Origin: an uncultured Paludibaculum sp.
Lineage (GTDB): Bacteria > Acidobacteriota > Terriglobia > Bryobacterales > Bryobacteraceae
Length of the DNA stretch: 64,000 nt
Direction of reading: 5' to 3'
Assembly (NCBI RefSeq): GCF_963665245.1
Contig: NZ_OY762267.1
Coordinates: 744,001 to 808,000 of the forward strand
Shown: piece after piece, positions 8,607 to 17,457 of the stretch
Layout: each line of letters opens with the position of its first letter
Numbering within the stretch: position 1 is the stretch's first letter
The notes under the pieces: generated by a model
What the model was told of the DNA's origin: nothing
Database searches by the model: none
What the model saw: the letters and a program-made list of their open reading frames with translations, nothing else
Program-made: the position numbers and the translations under genes

Positions 8607-9371
8607 TTAGCGCTCTGGCAATTCGCCCAAGGGCCGCCAGTAGATGTTGCGGAAGGCTACCGGACCGTGGTCGCCCTGCAGCATCAGGGGATTGGTCGCG
8701 GCCTCGGGAATGTCGTAGTGCGCGCGTGTGCCGGCCGGCACTTCGACGTCCCTCTGGACCTCGACTCCGTTGAACATGACGAGCAGGAAGCGGGCATTCT
8801 CGGTCTTCTTGCCGGAGGCGTCGAAGCGCGGCGCACGGAACCAGATGTGATACCGCTGCCAATTGCCCGGCGCCAGCATGGCGTTCACCTTCGGAGCGGA
8901 ACCGCCCACAGGCCGATCGTTGATCCAACGGTGATACACCGCCGCGCAGTCGCCGGTGGTCAGGTCCTGCGAGCCGAAGCTGTCGAGGATCTGGATCTCG
9001 TAGAGCCCCTGCAGGTAGACGCCCGAATTCGCGCCTTTGGGGATCATCCACTCGATGTAGAGCTCGATGTCACCGAACTTCTGGTCGGTGAGAATGTTCT
9101 GCGTACGTCCGTTCTTGCCGTTGATCATGCGGTCGCCGGTGTTGCCGACGAACGAGAGAGCCTTCGGCTGGTACATCCGGTCGAAACGAATCCCCCGCGC
9201 CGCCACCCACTCGTGGGCTTTGGTGGGATCAGCGGCGTGCCAGCCTTCGAGGTTCGTGCCGTTCAACAGCGGTTTCCATCCATCCTGGATGAGGTAGGGC
9301 GGATCCTGGGCCGACAGCGCGAGCGTCGCGACAAGGACGCCCGCGAAGAGGAGAAGACTGCGTCTGAACAT
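8607..9371 (-). CDS. Secreted DUF1080 (3-keto-disaccharide hydrolase-like) protein
   Basis: Exported 254-residue protein with signal peptide (LLLFAGVLVATLALSAQ) and one DUF1080 jelly-roll. Recognisable features are GWKPLLNGTNLEGWH near the start, DIELYIEWMIPKGANSGVY, and GDHGPVAFRNIYWRPL at the end. Members hydrolyse 3-keto-glycosides and related sugars in carbohydrate scavenging. It is the middle gene of a three-gene operon, 7 bases after the large glycosidase-like gene and 5 bases before the cyclase gene, which suggests a joint role in breaking down an extracellular glycoside. Confidence 0.87.
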   Translation of the reverse strand: MFRRSLLLFAGVLVATLALSAQDPPYLIQDGWKPLLNGTNLEGWHAADPTKAHEWVAARGIRFDRMYQPKALSFVGNTGDRMINGKNGRTQNILTDQKFGDIELYIEWMIPKGANSGVYLQGLYEIQILDSFGSQDLTTGDCAAVYHRWINDRPVGGSAPKVNAMLAPGNWQRYHIWFRAPRFDASGKKTENARFLLVMFNGVEVQRDVEVPAGTRAHYDIPEAATNPLMLQGDHGPVAFRNIYWRPLGELPER

Positions 9372-9378
9372 GGGGACA

Positions 9379-12264
9379 TTATTTCACGCCGTTGTGAGGC
9401 GGGGGAGCGCTTTCATTCGGCGGAGGCGCCGGCGGAGGAGGTGGTGGTGGAACCTCGATCTGGACGGTCGCCACGAAGTAGGGACGCGTCTGGTCCGGAT
9501 CGGGAAAGAACCAACCGGAGCCCTCAGTGTTGAGGATTTCGAAGTAATACTGGAGGTCCCAACGTGGGTCCGTGTCCTCGGCGGTCAACTGGAACAGGGC
9601 CCGCTGCGGCGGCGCCTCCATGGTCTTCCATTGGGCCAACTGGTTCAGAGGCCGATAGTGGAAGCGCACCGTCCTGACATTGCTGAACGGGTAGACATGC
9701 AGCAGCAGTTGGATGGGCTTGCCTGCGGCGATCAGCTTCGGAGCATTGTGCTCGAACGCAGGCTTGGGCAGCGGCTTGGGTAAGCGTTGCGGCAGGGGCG
9801 GCGGCGCCATGTTCTGCAGGATGAGCCCCGCGTACTGCCATGTGCCCTCGGGCATGGGGACATCCACCACACCAGCCTGTGCCCGTAGCTGCTTCTCGTC
9901 CACTGATCCATCGGGCCGAAGGAGCAGGGCCTTGAACTCATCCCCCTTCACCTTGGTCCGGAAGATCCCACCGGCCCCCTGGATGGAGTCACCCAACAAC
10001 AGGTTCGACGGTAGATGTTTTGGATCGCGACCCACGGCACGCACTTCCGCATAGGGCACGGGAGGCAAAGCCGCGGCCGTCCTGGCTCCACTTCCCAACC
10101 AGCCATAGCCGTGGGCGTCGTCGAAGAGCGATTCCGGCGACACCGCCGAGAAGCCAGCCAGCACGGTGCTCTGCTCGACGGAGCGATTCTGGCGGTAGCT
10201 GTTCTCGCGCGGGTCCTTCACTGGTGCTCCGAAGTCGAAACCGTAGTCGACGCGGCCATACCGCTTCCACAGCTCGACGCGCTGTTTCACGGTCTCGACG
10301 TCGTGCTGGACGTACGGCAGCTTGTCCTTCCAATGACCGATGTCTTCGGGGCCGAAGGCCATGTTCTCGGGATAGAGTCCATCGGTGAGCTTCACGAGTT
10401 GGAGCCACACGAGCAGGGCTCCGGAGAGTTCCTGCTGGGCCGCCGTGAGGGCGGGCTCATCATTGGTGTGCTCAAACCAGACGAGATCATCGGCGGCCCG
10501 CTGTTTGCGTCCGTGATAGCGGGCGAGCAGAGCGAGCACATCCAGGTCCGGCTTCGTACCCAGCCATTCCTTGTTCTTCTCGCCAAGCGCGGCCTCGGCG
10601 CGGGCCACCGCCTGCTCAGTAGCCAGGGCGTAGGTGTCGAAGTGCTCAGCCGTTTGAGCGGCGGTCTGTTTGGCCGAGGCCCGCCCTTCCACACGGTTTC
10701 TGACGTTCTCCTCGAACGAGGCCACATACCGCCAGTCGCTGGGCCGGACATCGGCGTAGGAGTCGATCAAGCCACCCGGATTGATTTCGGGCCATATGTA
10801 CATATTGGGATCGGCCAGGTGGACGGCTACCAGTTCGTTTAGCACTTTGCTGGCATTGCGGGTAGCTTCGAAGACGTCCTTGCCGGCGGCTCCGAAACGG
10901 CGCTGGAACTCGTCCAGCCACACACGGTCCGACTCCTCCGGGTTGTAACCAAGTCGGCCCCACAGCGTGTAGAAGAGCCAGTAGCGCTGCCAGTCCCACT
11001 TCCAGAAGACCCGGTTCTGCTGTGCCTCGGTGAAGACATCCCACTGTCCCGGATGGTTGCCAAAGCCCTTCTGGGCCATGGGTGGGTCGATCTCGAAACC
11101 AATCGCTCCGCTCATGGGAAAGCTGAGAGCGGCGCGCTTCACATACGCCGGATCGCCCCAGAGCAGCAGCCGGTGCGAGCCCAGACCCCACAGCTCCCAA
11201 TAGAACTGCCACAGGCGCGGACGCTCGGTGACAGGCGGCTTCTCCAGGAAGTTCAGAAATGAGTAATTCGGCCAGGTCTCCGCCGGCGGGTAGGAGCGGC
11301 CGAGGTCCTCCGCCCAATACTTCGACGAGAGGCGTAGCGGCACCTTGGCATTGAGGGCCGCCTCCATGAGGCCGGGCTGCATGAGCCAGCCGCGTAGATC
11401 CAACTGGACCAGACGGCCGGTTTCGCGCAGTGCCCTGAAGACGTAGTCGCGATAGAAAGCCACCTGCCGGTCGGACGGAATGCCGGACTCGCCATTCGTC
11501 CGCATCTGGACACTACGGATACCCGGGCAGTGCTGCAAGACCAACTTCAGGGCCGCATAGGAATAGGGGCCGATGTTCTCGGGCGTGAGCCCTTCCACGC
11601 TGGGCGTCATGCCGCGCTGGATGTCGTGCTCCCAGACACCAAGCGTGAAATCGATGCCGAGCTCATTAGCTGTCTGGGCGATGAACTTGAGCGTTTCGAG
11701 ATTCCTGTCCCGCTGTTCCGCCGTGAGCCCTTTGGCGCGAATCTGCGGGAATTCCGGAACCTCCACCCAGAACGGGTAGGGCGGTGCCAGATAGTCCGTC
11801 TGGTGCGCGAAGACGAGATTGAACCGGTTGAAACGGTTGCGGGCCAGCATCTCGAAGAAGGCCCGCCAATGGTCGTGGTCGTAATACCAGCCGCGTTCGA
11901 GCTCTTCGTTGTGGAGGAACCAGCGGATGCCGCGCATCTGGCTGGGCGGGTCCACTTTCGCGGCCGACAGGCGGCCCTGCCTGCGGATCTGCTCCGCGGC
12001 TTCCAGCAGTCCGTACATGAGGCCACGCTGGCTGCCGCCGCGAATGATGTTGCCGGTGATGGAGAATCCATCCTCCGACAGGACCATCGAGAACTCAGTC
12101 TGGATGAGGTTGCGTTCCGGGCTGAGGCCACGCTCCTGCAGTGCCTTGCGGTATTCGGACAAGCCAAAGTCGAGGGGGCCAGCTGCGTTCGCCGAGGTGC
12201 CGGCGGCTAGCAGGGCGAGCACAGTTTTGGCAACCCAGGAGGAATGAGACACGGCGGCCTCCAT
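9379..12264 (-). CDS. Large secreted glycoside-hydrolase-like protein
   Basis: Predicted exported protein of 961 residues. The N-terminus from ATG 12264 is a signal peptide (VLALLAAGTSANAAGP). Residues about 30-110 resemble the small alpha/beta domain that precedes the barrel in GH20/GH67-type enzymes (IRGGSQRGLMYGLLEAAEQI). A TIM-barrel-like middle follows (MRGIRWFLHN, FNRFNLVFAHQTDYL, LGIDFTLGVWEHD). The C-terminal end is a beta-domain and a proline-rich tail. I could not fix the family or the catalytic acids, so the substrate is open; hexosaminidase or alpha-glucuronidase-like are candidates. It leads an operon with DUF1080 and cyclase genes. Confidence 0.7.
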   Translation of the reverse strand: MEAAVSHSSWVAKTVLALLAAGTSANAAGPLDFGLSEYRKALQERGLSPERNLIQTEFSMVLSEDGFSITGNIIRGGSQRGLMYGLLEAAEQIRRQGRLSAAKVDPPSQMRGIRWFLHNEELERGWYYDHDHWRAFFEMLARNRFNRFNLVFAHQTDYLAPPYPFWVEVPEFPQIRAKGLTAEQRDRNLETLKFIAQTANELGIDFTLGVWEHDIQRGMTPSVEGLTPENIGPYSYAALKLVLQHCPGIRSVQMRTNGESGIPSDRQVAFYRDYVFRALRETGRLVQLDLRGWLMQPGLMEAALNAKVPLRLSSKYWAEDLGRSYPPAETWPNYSFLNFLEKPPVTERPRLWQFYWELWGLGSHRLLLWGDPAYVKRAALSFPMSGAIGFEIDPPMAQKGFGNHPGQWDVFTEAQQNRVFWKWDWQRYWLFYTLWGRLGYNPEESDRVWLDEFQRRFGAAGKDVFEATRNASKVLNELVAVHLADPNMYIWPEINPGGLIDSYADVRPSDWRYVASFEENVRNRVEGRASAKQTAAQTAEHFDTYALATEQAVARAEAALGEKNKEWLGTKPDLDVLALLARYHGRKQRAADDLVWFEHTNDEPALTAAQQELSGALLVWLQLVKLTDGLYPENMAFGPEDIGHWKDKLPYVQHDVETVKQRVELWKRYGRVDYGFDFGAPVKDPRENSYRQNRSVEQSTVLAGFSAVSPESLFDDAHGYGWLGSGARTAAALPPVPYAEVRAVGRDPKHLPSNLLLGDSIQGAGGIFRTKVKGDEFKALLLRPDGSVDEKQLRAQAGVVDVPMPEGTWQYAGLILQNMAPPPLPQRLPKPLPKPAFEHNAPKLIAAGKPIQLLLHVYPFSNVRTVRFHYRPLNQLAQWKTMEAPPQRALFQLTAEDTDPRWDLQYYFEILNTEGSGWFFPDPDQTRPYFVATVQIEVPPPPPPPAPPPNESAPPPHNGVK

Positions 12265-12379
12265 TATAACGGCCGATCGAGGCAACAGCCGATTCCCCAC
12301 CAAGGGCACCACGGCGAGACGAACGGAACTCAAACGTCCGGAATAATTAGCATCAAATGCCGCCGCGTTACACGGAAAA

Positions 12380-12417
12380 GCGTGTACACGCAGAGAAAAC
12401 GGCTTGAGTTCCGGAAC
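12380..12417. promoter_or_regulatory. Two palindromes in a divergent intergenic region
   Basis: Between two divergent genes lie a perfect 12-base palindrome GCGTGTACACGC (12380-12391) and, 16 bases on, a perfect 10-base palindrome GTTCCGGAAC (12408-12417). Both could bind dimeric regulators. No recogniser is known. Apart from these and the inverted repeat that follows, the interval 12265-12468 holds no gene. Confidence 0.3.
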
Positions 12418-12429
12418 CAGTTACCCGGC

Positions 12430-12471
12430 CATGGTGTCTCAATGCACAACAGACCGCGTGGAGACACCATG
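12430..12471 (+). promoter_or_regulatory. 11-bp perfect inverted repeat ending on a start codon
   Basis: CATGGTGTCTC (12430-12440) and GAGACACCATG (12461-12471) are exact inverted repeats with a 20-base loop. The right arm contains the likely GGAG ribosome-binding site edge (12460-12463) and the ATG of the downstream membrane-protein gene. Folded as RNA it would bury the start; as DNA it could be an operator. Confidence 0.5.
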
Positions 12472-13837
12472 CTATTGAGCGATTCCATCGATGCAGGCTC
12501 ACCCTACGTCGATGGTCGACCGGACCCGGCCCTGCCCTGGCTCCCGTTTGTCGCCTGCCTTCTGGCCGGGGTTGCGGCCGCGGCCTTCGTCGCCCCCAAA
12601 CCACAGCCAATGGCGGACCCGGCCGGTTGGACCATCTGGAAGGCACTGCTCGCCGTCCTAATCTCGGCGGGCACGACGACGTTGGTGGCCCGGATCACCC
12701 TACCCTATTTCACTTGCTGTCCAGAGGAAGAGGCATCCAGCCTCTCCTGGATGAGCGGGGCCATCGGCGCGTGGTTCGCGCCGATAGCCGTCCTGACGGC
12801 ACAGCGCTTATCTCTGGCCATTCCGGCGGCCTTTCTCTGTGGCCTCGCCGCGGGCCGACTGCTTCGCCGCTCCTCTCTCATCATCGCGGATCGCGGCTTG
12901 GCCGATGACGACGCCCCCCCCTCCGTTATTCTCGGTCCGTTCCCCCGGTGCGCTAACCCGTGGACTGGCCTATGCCGTGGCAGCGACGGTCACCTTGGAG
13001 ATCTCCGTGGTCAGCGCGGTCGGCGGCTACATGCCAGCCGCCGCGATACTGTCCGGGTGCGGAGCGCTGCTGCTGACTGCGACTGCCCCCGCTATTGAAC
13101 CTCCTCCAAGGAGCGGGCACGCGCCCGCGCGGTTCCTGCTCCAGGGCGGCCTCGCCCTCGTCCTGGCCTGCCTGGCACTGATCCCGCTTCCGGCTCGCCG
13201 CGCTGGCTCTGGGCTGGCGTCACAAGGACCGGATTCGGCAGGCGACCGGCCGACCGGCGCAGACCTCATCTCCGGAGCAATCCTCTTGGCCGAGACCCGA
13301 ACTGCGACAAAGGTGAGCCTTCCGCCCCCTCGCGGGCGATCCCATCTTGCCGGGCGGCGGGCCACACCACCAGGGACGATCATTTTCTCTGGCGTCTACT
13401 GGATTCTCTCGCCGCCCCACCGGCGGCCGACCGCCAGCGCAAAAGTGTTTCGCGACTCGCCGGTAACCTACAATTTCACCGCCGGTCGTCACGGATTCCT
13501 AACGATGCAGGCTCACCAACAACTGCCCGCGGCCGTTGATCCGCGTTGTTGCGCGGCGTTGGATGTGACGATCCAGAGTCAGGATCCGATGCCGCGCTCT
13601 ATCGCACTGGAAGTTGTGCTGACAACCTCCGAGGTGCATCCTGCGCCCCGTCAATCGCTTGGCGTCCAGCGCATCGACGAGTCCGGCGAGTCCGTCCTGC
13701 GCTTTCCCATACCCGCGCATCCGGGCATCACCAGTTTCGACCGCATCGTCATCGACTTTCATCTCGGAGGCCGGAGATTCAATCGAAGCGCCAACGTCGC
13801 CATCCGGAGCTTCTCCTTCATTCCCCGAACCTTGTGA
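12469..13837 (+). pseudogene. Membrane protein gene frameshifted at a C8 tract
   Basis: The gene opens at ATG 12469 (GGAG six bases upstream) and encodes hydrophobic helices (FVACLLAGVAAAAFVA, IWKALLAVLISAGTTTLVA, AFLCGLAAGRLLRR). At the run of eight C bases, 12914-12921, the good reading frame shifts by one and continues with further helices (LAYAVAATVTLEIS, AAAILSGCGALLLT, GLALVLACLALIPLP) and a soluble C-terminal domain to 13837. Removing one C restores one frame of about 455 residues. The downstream domain (about residues 300-455) reads as a beta-rich exported region. No family is recognised. The shift could be a real mutation, a phase-variable tract or a sequencing error. Confidence 0.65.
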
Positions 13838-13871
13838 GTCGCGTTGCCCGAAGGCCGGTCACCCAGGCCCG

Positions 13872-14804
13872 TCAGTTTTGCGGCATGGGCTGTGGCATCG
13901 GCTGCGGCGGCATGGGATGAGGTTGCGCCATGGGGAAGCCGGGCATGTGAGCAAGTATCCCCAGAAAGATGTCGATCTGGTCATCCCAGAAATCCCAGGA
14001 ATGAACCCGCGGCGAGATCTCACGATACTCGTAAGGGACCTTCTTCGTGGCCAGCAGGTCGACGAAATCGCGGTTGTGCTTGAGCAGGAAATCCTGTCCA
14101 CCGCAGGCGATGTAGAGCAGGGGCATCTGACCGGCGGGCACTTTGTCGAGGAGTTCAAAGGGGTCGCGTTCCTTGCGGGCGGCCGAGTCGGCGGGGCCGA
14201 AGAGGGCGTTCATCTCCTCGGATCGCTTGCGCGCTTCCGCCGTGGCGGTGGGTGGGACGGGCGCTGGGTTGCCGTGCGAGATAGCGAGCGCTCCGCTGAA
14301 GGCGCCGATGGCCGCAAAGCGGTTGGAGTGCTTGAGACCCAGGAACATCGCTCCGTAGCCGCCCATCGACAAGCCGGCGACGGCCCGCGCACGGCGCAGC
14401 GGGATAGTGCGGTAGTTGCTGTCGACGTAAGGGATCAGGTCCTTGACGATCATGTCTTCGTACTTCGCGGCCGGATCCGCGGCGCTGTTCACATACCAAC
14501 TGCGGCCGGCGTCAGGCATGACAATGATGATGCCGAAGCGGCTGGCATAGGCGGAAACATTGGTCATGAAGGCCCAGGCCGACTGGTCGTCACCCAGCCC
14601 GTGCAGCAGATAGAGCGCCGGATAGCGGCGCGTGGACTGCTGGTAGTCCATGGGCAGGATCACGTTCACTACGCGGTCGGCATTCAGCGAATTGCTTTGG
14701 AATCGGAACGTGGAGACGTTGCGGGCGGCGACGCCTTTGGTGACCTCGGCGGCCTGCGACAGCCCGAGCAGGGCGACCAGCGCGAACAGTGTGCGATAGA
14801 ACAT
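13872..14804 (-). CDS. Secreted esterase, alpha/beta-hydrolase (FrmB/antigen-85-like)
   Basis: Exported esterase-family protein with a signal peptide (TLFALVALLGLSQAAE) from ATG 14804. The alpha/beta-hydrolase core shows LYLLHGLGDDQSAW (oxyanion region), the nucleophile in GLSMGGYGA, an Asp in GGQDFLL and the His in RVHSWDFW, as in S-formylglutathione hydrolase and mycolyl-transferase-like esterases. Unusually, the last 20 residues are a Met/Pro/Gln repeat tail (PMPPQPMPQPMPQ). An upstream ATG at 14834 would add a non-signal extension and is less likely. Natural ester unknown. Confidence 0.87.
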   Translation of the reverse strand: MFYRTLFALVALLGLSQAAEVTKGVAARNVSTFRFQSNSLNADRVVNVILPMDYQQSTRRYPALYLLHGLGDDQSAWAFMTNVSAYASRFGIIIVMPDAGRSWYVNSAADPAAKYEDMIVKDLIPYVDSNYRTIPLRRARAVAGLSMGGYGAMFLGLKHSNRFAAIGAFSGALAISHGNPAPVPPTATAEARKRSEEMNALFGPADSAARKERDPFELLDKVPAGQMPLLYIACGGQDFLLKHNRDFVDLLATKKVPYEYREISPRVHSWDFWDDQIDIFLGILAHMPGFPMAQPHPMPPQPMPQPMPQN

Positions 14805-14887
14805 ACTGACGCGGAGTATATCGCAGAGGGCCACTCGTGACGGGTGGTGATATTCTGTGCGGATACCGCGTGTCGAGGAGGAACCGC

Positions 14888-15571
14888 ATGACTCTAAAGG
14901 AGGCCATGCAGACGCTGGAGTCGCTGGGCAGCGAGCAGACGCGCAAGATCTACCGGCGGCACGGCGCGGCGGAACCCATGTTCGGCGTCTCGTTCGCCAA
15001 CTTCAACAAGCTCCAAAAGAAGATAGGGTGCAACCACGCGTTGGCTCAGGAACTGTGGGCGACGGGCAACTTCGATGCACGCGTTCTGGCCACGATGATC
15101 GCCGATCCGCAGGCCACGACGTCGGAGCTTCTGGATCAATGGGTGATGGACCTGGAAGGGTACTCTCTCACCGATCTGTTCGGCAAGTTCGTGGCGCAAA
15201 CGCCGCTCGCCCGCCAGAAGCGTGAGAAATGGATGAAGTCGAAGGTGGAGTTCACCGCCCAGGCGGGGTGGCTGTTACTGTCCTACGCTATCGCGGGCGG
15301 AGAGAGTCTCTCGGAGGAGTATCTTAAAGAGACCCTCGGGTTCATCGAGAAGCATATTCATCAGTCGATGAACCGGGTGCGCCATTCCATGAATGGTGTG
15401 CTCATAGCGATGGGGGTTAGTCGGCCGTCGCTGCACCCACTGGTGCTGGCCACCGCCGCCCGAATTGGGAAAGTGGTCGTGGATCACGGCGAGACCTCGT
15501 GCCAGACACCGGACGCCGCGGCCTACATTGCCAAAACACTGGCCCACCGGGCCAGGAAGAAAGGACAGTAA
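14888..15571 (+). CDS. DNA alkylation repair protein (HEAT-like)
   Basis: A 227-residue alpha-helical protein of the DNA alkylation repair (AlkC/AlkD-like) superfamily. Motifs include RKIYRRHGAAEPMFGVSFAN near the start and VMDLEGYSLTDLFGKFV in the middle, as in AlkD-type HEAT-repeat glycosylases. The start at ATG 14888 has a strong GAGGAGGAA ribosome-binding site; an in-frame GTG at 14837 would overlap the divergent esterase promoter. A DinB-type gene follows after 4 bases, so the two form an operon. Direct glycosylase activity is not proven by sequence. Confidence 0.8.
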   Translation: MTLKEAMQTLESLGSEQTRKIYRRHGAAEPMFGVSFANFNKLQKKIGCNHALAQELWATGNFDARVLATMIADPQATTSELLDQWVMDLEGYSLTDLFGKFVAQTPLARQKREKWMKSKVEFTAQAGWLLLSYAIAGGESLSEEYLKETLGFIEKHIHQSMNRVRHSMNGVLIAMGVSRPSLHPLVLATAARIGKVVVDHGETSCQTPDAAAYIAKTLAHRARKKGQ

Positions 15572-15575
15572 GGAA

Positions 15576-16103
15576 ATGACGTCGCGCCGCGAATTCTCGC
15601 TCGCGCTGCTCGCGGCTCCGGCCGTTTTGCAGGCAGATCCGGCCACGGATGAGTTCCTGTGGGAGTTCACCTACACGGCCCAGCATGCCATCGATTTAGC
15701 GAAGGCCTTTCCGGAATCTAAGTTCGCCTGGCGGCCGGCGCCCGGCGTCCGCTCGGCCGGCGAGGTGTTCGTCCATCTGGGCTCGAGCAACCTGCTGCTG
15801 CTAGGCAAGGCTGGGGCGGCGGGTTCGTGGCCGGACGTGAAGGAAATCCACGACTGGGAGAAGACCAAGGCGACGAAGCCTCAGGCTGTTGAACTGCTGG
15901 AGCGCTCGAAGGCCGCTGTGGAGAAGGCGTACAAGGAAGCTGGAGCAGCCGGGCTCGCCAAGAAGGTGGATTTCTTTGGCAAACCGGCGACGGCCAATGC
16001 GATCTATCTGCGAATCCTGGCGCACACGAACGAGCACACGGGGCAGATGATCGCCTACGCCCGGACGGCCGGGATTGCGCCGCCGTGGAGCAAGTCTGAA
16101 TAG
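15576..16103 (+). CDS. Exported DinB-family protein
   Basis: A 175-residue four-helix protein of the DinB/YfiT superfamily, which are mostly metal-binding, thiol-transferase-like proteins. His residues positioned for a three-His site occur in YTAQHAID, VFVHLGSSN and HTNEHTGQM. The N-terminus has a twin-arginine-like signal (SRREFSLALLAAPAVLQA), so it is probably exported, which is frequent for these proteins in acidobacteria. An AAGGA site overlaps the stop of the upstream gene and precedes ATG 15576. Substrate and thiol cofactor are unknown. Confidence 0.82.
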   Translation: MTSRREFSLALLAAPAVLQADPATDEFLWEFTYTAQHAIDLAKAFPESKFAWRPAPGVRSAGEVFVHLGSSNLLLLGKAGAAGSWPDVKEIHDWEKTKATKPQAVELLERSKAAVEKAYKEAGAAGLAKKVDFFGKPATANAIYLRILAHTNEHTGQMIAYARTAGIAPPWSKSE

Positions 16104-16140
16104 TCTTGCATCTCGCAAGCACCTATCCTACGATAGAAAC

Positions 16141-16566
16141 ATGACCAAGTTCGTCATGTTGCTAACAGCTTTATTGAGCGGTCTCCCCTGTTTCGCCTTT
16201 GACCAGCCAAAGGTCGTCGTCATGGAAGGTCTTCACGACTTCGCCCCTCATCTTCGCGGCGCGGCCGAGGAACTCAAGCTGAACGTCGAGTTCCATGCCA
16301 CGCACACGGCACCGCATTTCACCGTAAATCTGGCACCCAAGTTCGATTCGATTGCCGCCCAGGTGATGTACCGGAAGGTGACCGGGCGGCCGGAGGACTC
16401 CAGATTGGAACTGCGTGAACCGGCCAGCCGCCGGGTGCTGACGGCTCATGAGTTCCGCATGGGCACCGACGAATCGTCCCGGCGCCACGCGGCCAGGCAG
16501 TTTGTGTTGAAACTCCGGAAGGAGTTGAGGCTCCCATCCGACATGATGATGGAAGTCAGGGAGTGA
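16141..16566 (+). CDS. Hypothetical secreted protein
   Basis: A 141-residue protein with a signal peptide (FVMLLTALLSGLPCFAF) from ATG 16141. The mature part is mixed alpha/beta, rich in charged residues, with no domain I recognise. It lies 37 bases after the DinB gene on the same strand. The reading frame is well maintained and codon use matches its neighbours, so it is likely real, but no function can be given. Confidence 0.6.
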   Translation: MTKFVMLLTALLSGLPCFAFDQPKVVVMEGLHDFAPHLRGAAEELKLNVEFHATHTAPHFTVNLAPKFDSIAAQVMYRKVTGRPEDSRLELREPASRRVLTAHEFRMGTDESSRRHAARQFVLKLRKELRLPSDMMMEVRE

Positions 16567-16677
16567 AGTAGGTCGCCCCAGGCACCGTCATTGTCGGCCG
16601 GGCCGTGGCACCACGCACCGCTGTTTGCGACCTCCGCTCAGATGCCGGGTTTTCGGTGGACAAGGCCCACACCCTGA

Positions 16678-16854
16678 CTATGCGGTGCCTTCCACCGGCA
16701 GTTGCCAGCGAAATATGAAGTAGTGGCGGCCGCAGAAGTCACAGCGACAAGGCTGGAGGAGCCAGAATACGGCCTGCTCCAGAAAATTGCGCACTCCGAC
16801 GCTTCTAAACTCGATGGAGCCGCAGTGGGGGCATCGCGTAGAGAACAAGCTCAT
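16678..16854 (-). CDS. Small zinc-ribbon protein
   Basis: A 58-residue protein from ATG 16854 (two further in-frame ATGs lie at 16869 and 16884). It has two cysteine pairs: CPHCG close to the start and CRCDFCG about 30 residues later, the pattern of a treble-clef or zinc-ribbon fold, with an aromatic-rich tail (HYFIFRW). It lies 19 bases downstream of a basic small protein on the same strand. Possible role in nucleic-acid or protein contact; no named family. Confidence 0.6.
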   Translation of the reverse strand: MSLFSTRCPHCGSIEFRSVGVRNFLEQAVFWLLQPCRCDFCGRHYFIFRWQLPVEGTA

Positions 16855-16873
16855 CGCGGCGCGGAGCATGACG

Positions 16874-17101
16874 TTAGCTCTCACCCTTCGACCTGGTATC
16901 CGCGGACTGGCTGCCCTGGTTGCGGGAGGAAGGCCCGGCGTAGCTGGCGCTCGGACCGCTGCGCCAACCGCCGGCGGGGGCGCTTGCCTCCCGGGCCGCC
17001 TTGATTTGCTCCGGCGTTCGAACGTCAGGCTCGGAAAGCTTGATCTTCTGCTTCGCCCGCGCCACCTGGCGCTTGTGGCGTTTTGCTAGTTGTTTGGTCA
17101 T
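16874..17101 (-). CDS. Small basic protein
   Basis: A 75-residue Lys/Arg-rich protein starting at ATG 17101 with an AAGGA ribosome-binding site. The first half (MTKQLAKRHKRQVARAKQK) looks like a nucleic-acid-binding helix and the rest is Gly/Ser-rich and likely disordered. I have no firm family name. It is followed by a zinc-ribbon gene in the same direction, so the pair may be cotranscribed. Confidence 0.6.
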   Translation of the reverse strand: MTKQLAKRHKRQVARAKQKIKLSEPDVRTPEQIKAAREASAPAGGWRSGPSASYAGPSSRNQGSQSADTRSKGES

Positions 17102-17457
17102 CGTTATCCTTAAGTCCACGCTTGGACGCGAGTGCCTCTCGGTCCTGGCCTCCGCCGCCCGCCAGATCGGAATGTCACAACGCGATGGGAACGGTCCGCT
17201 ATAGAACCGTACCGGCCGGCTGGAGGGACGATGGAACCGGAAGGAGGGATCGCGAGTAACGTTGCTTCTGGTGACGGCAACGGCACGATGGGTGCCGAAA
17301 TTCAACACGATGTGCCGAACCGGCTCCTTGCAAGCGCGACGTCCAATCGTAGCATCAAACGGTTCGAGGCTCCTGATACCGCGCGAAACCGGAGACCTGT
17401 CAACCGGCCGGATGAATGCCAAGGGAACAGTGCGCAGCCCCCTTGGAAACCGGCAGC
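17102..17457. other. Intergenic region without a convincing gene
   Basis: This 356-base stretch separates the permease stop from the basic-protein start on the same strand. I see no convincing reading frame or RNA gene. It should hold the promoter of the basic-protein/zinc-ribbon pair. Confidence 0.4.

Noticed and set aside
12244..12468. N-terminal extension of the frameshifted membrane protein to an ATG at 12244
   Set aside because: The extension is not hydrophobic, crosses palindromes and the divergent promoter, and a GGAG-preceded ATG lies at 12469.
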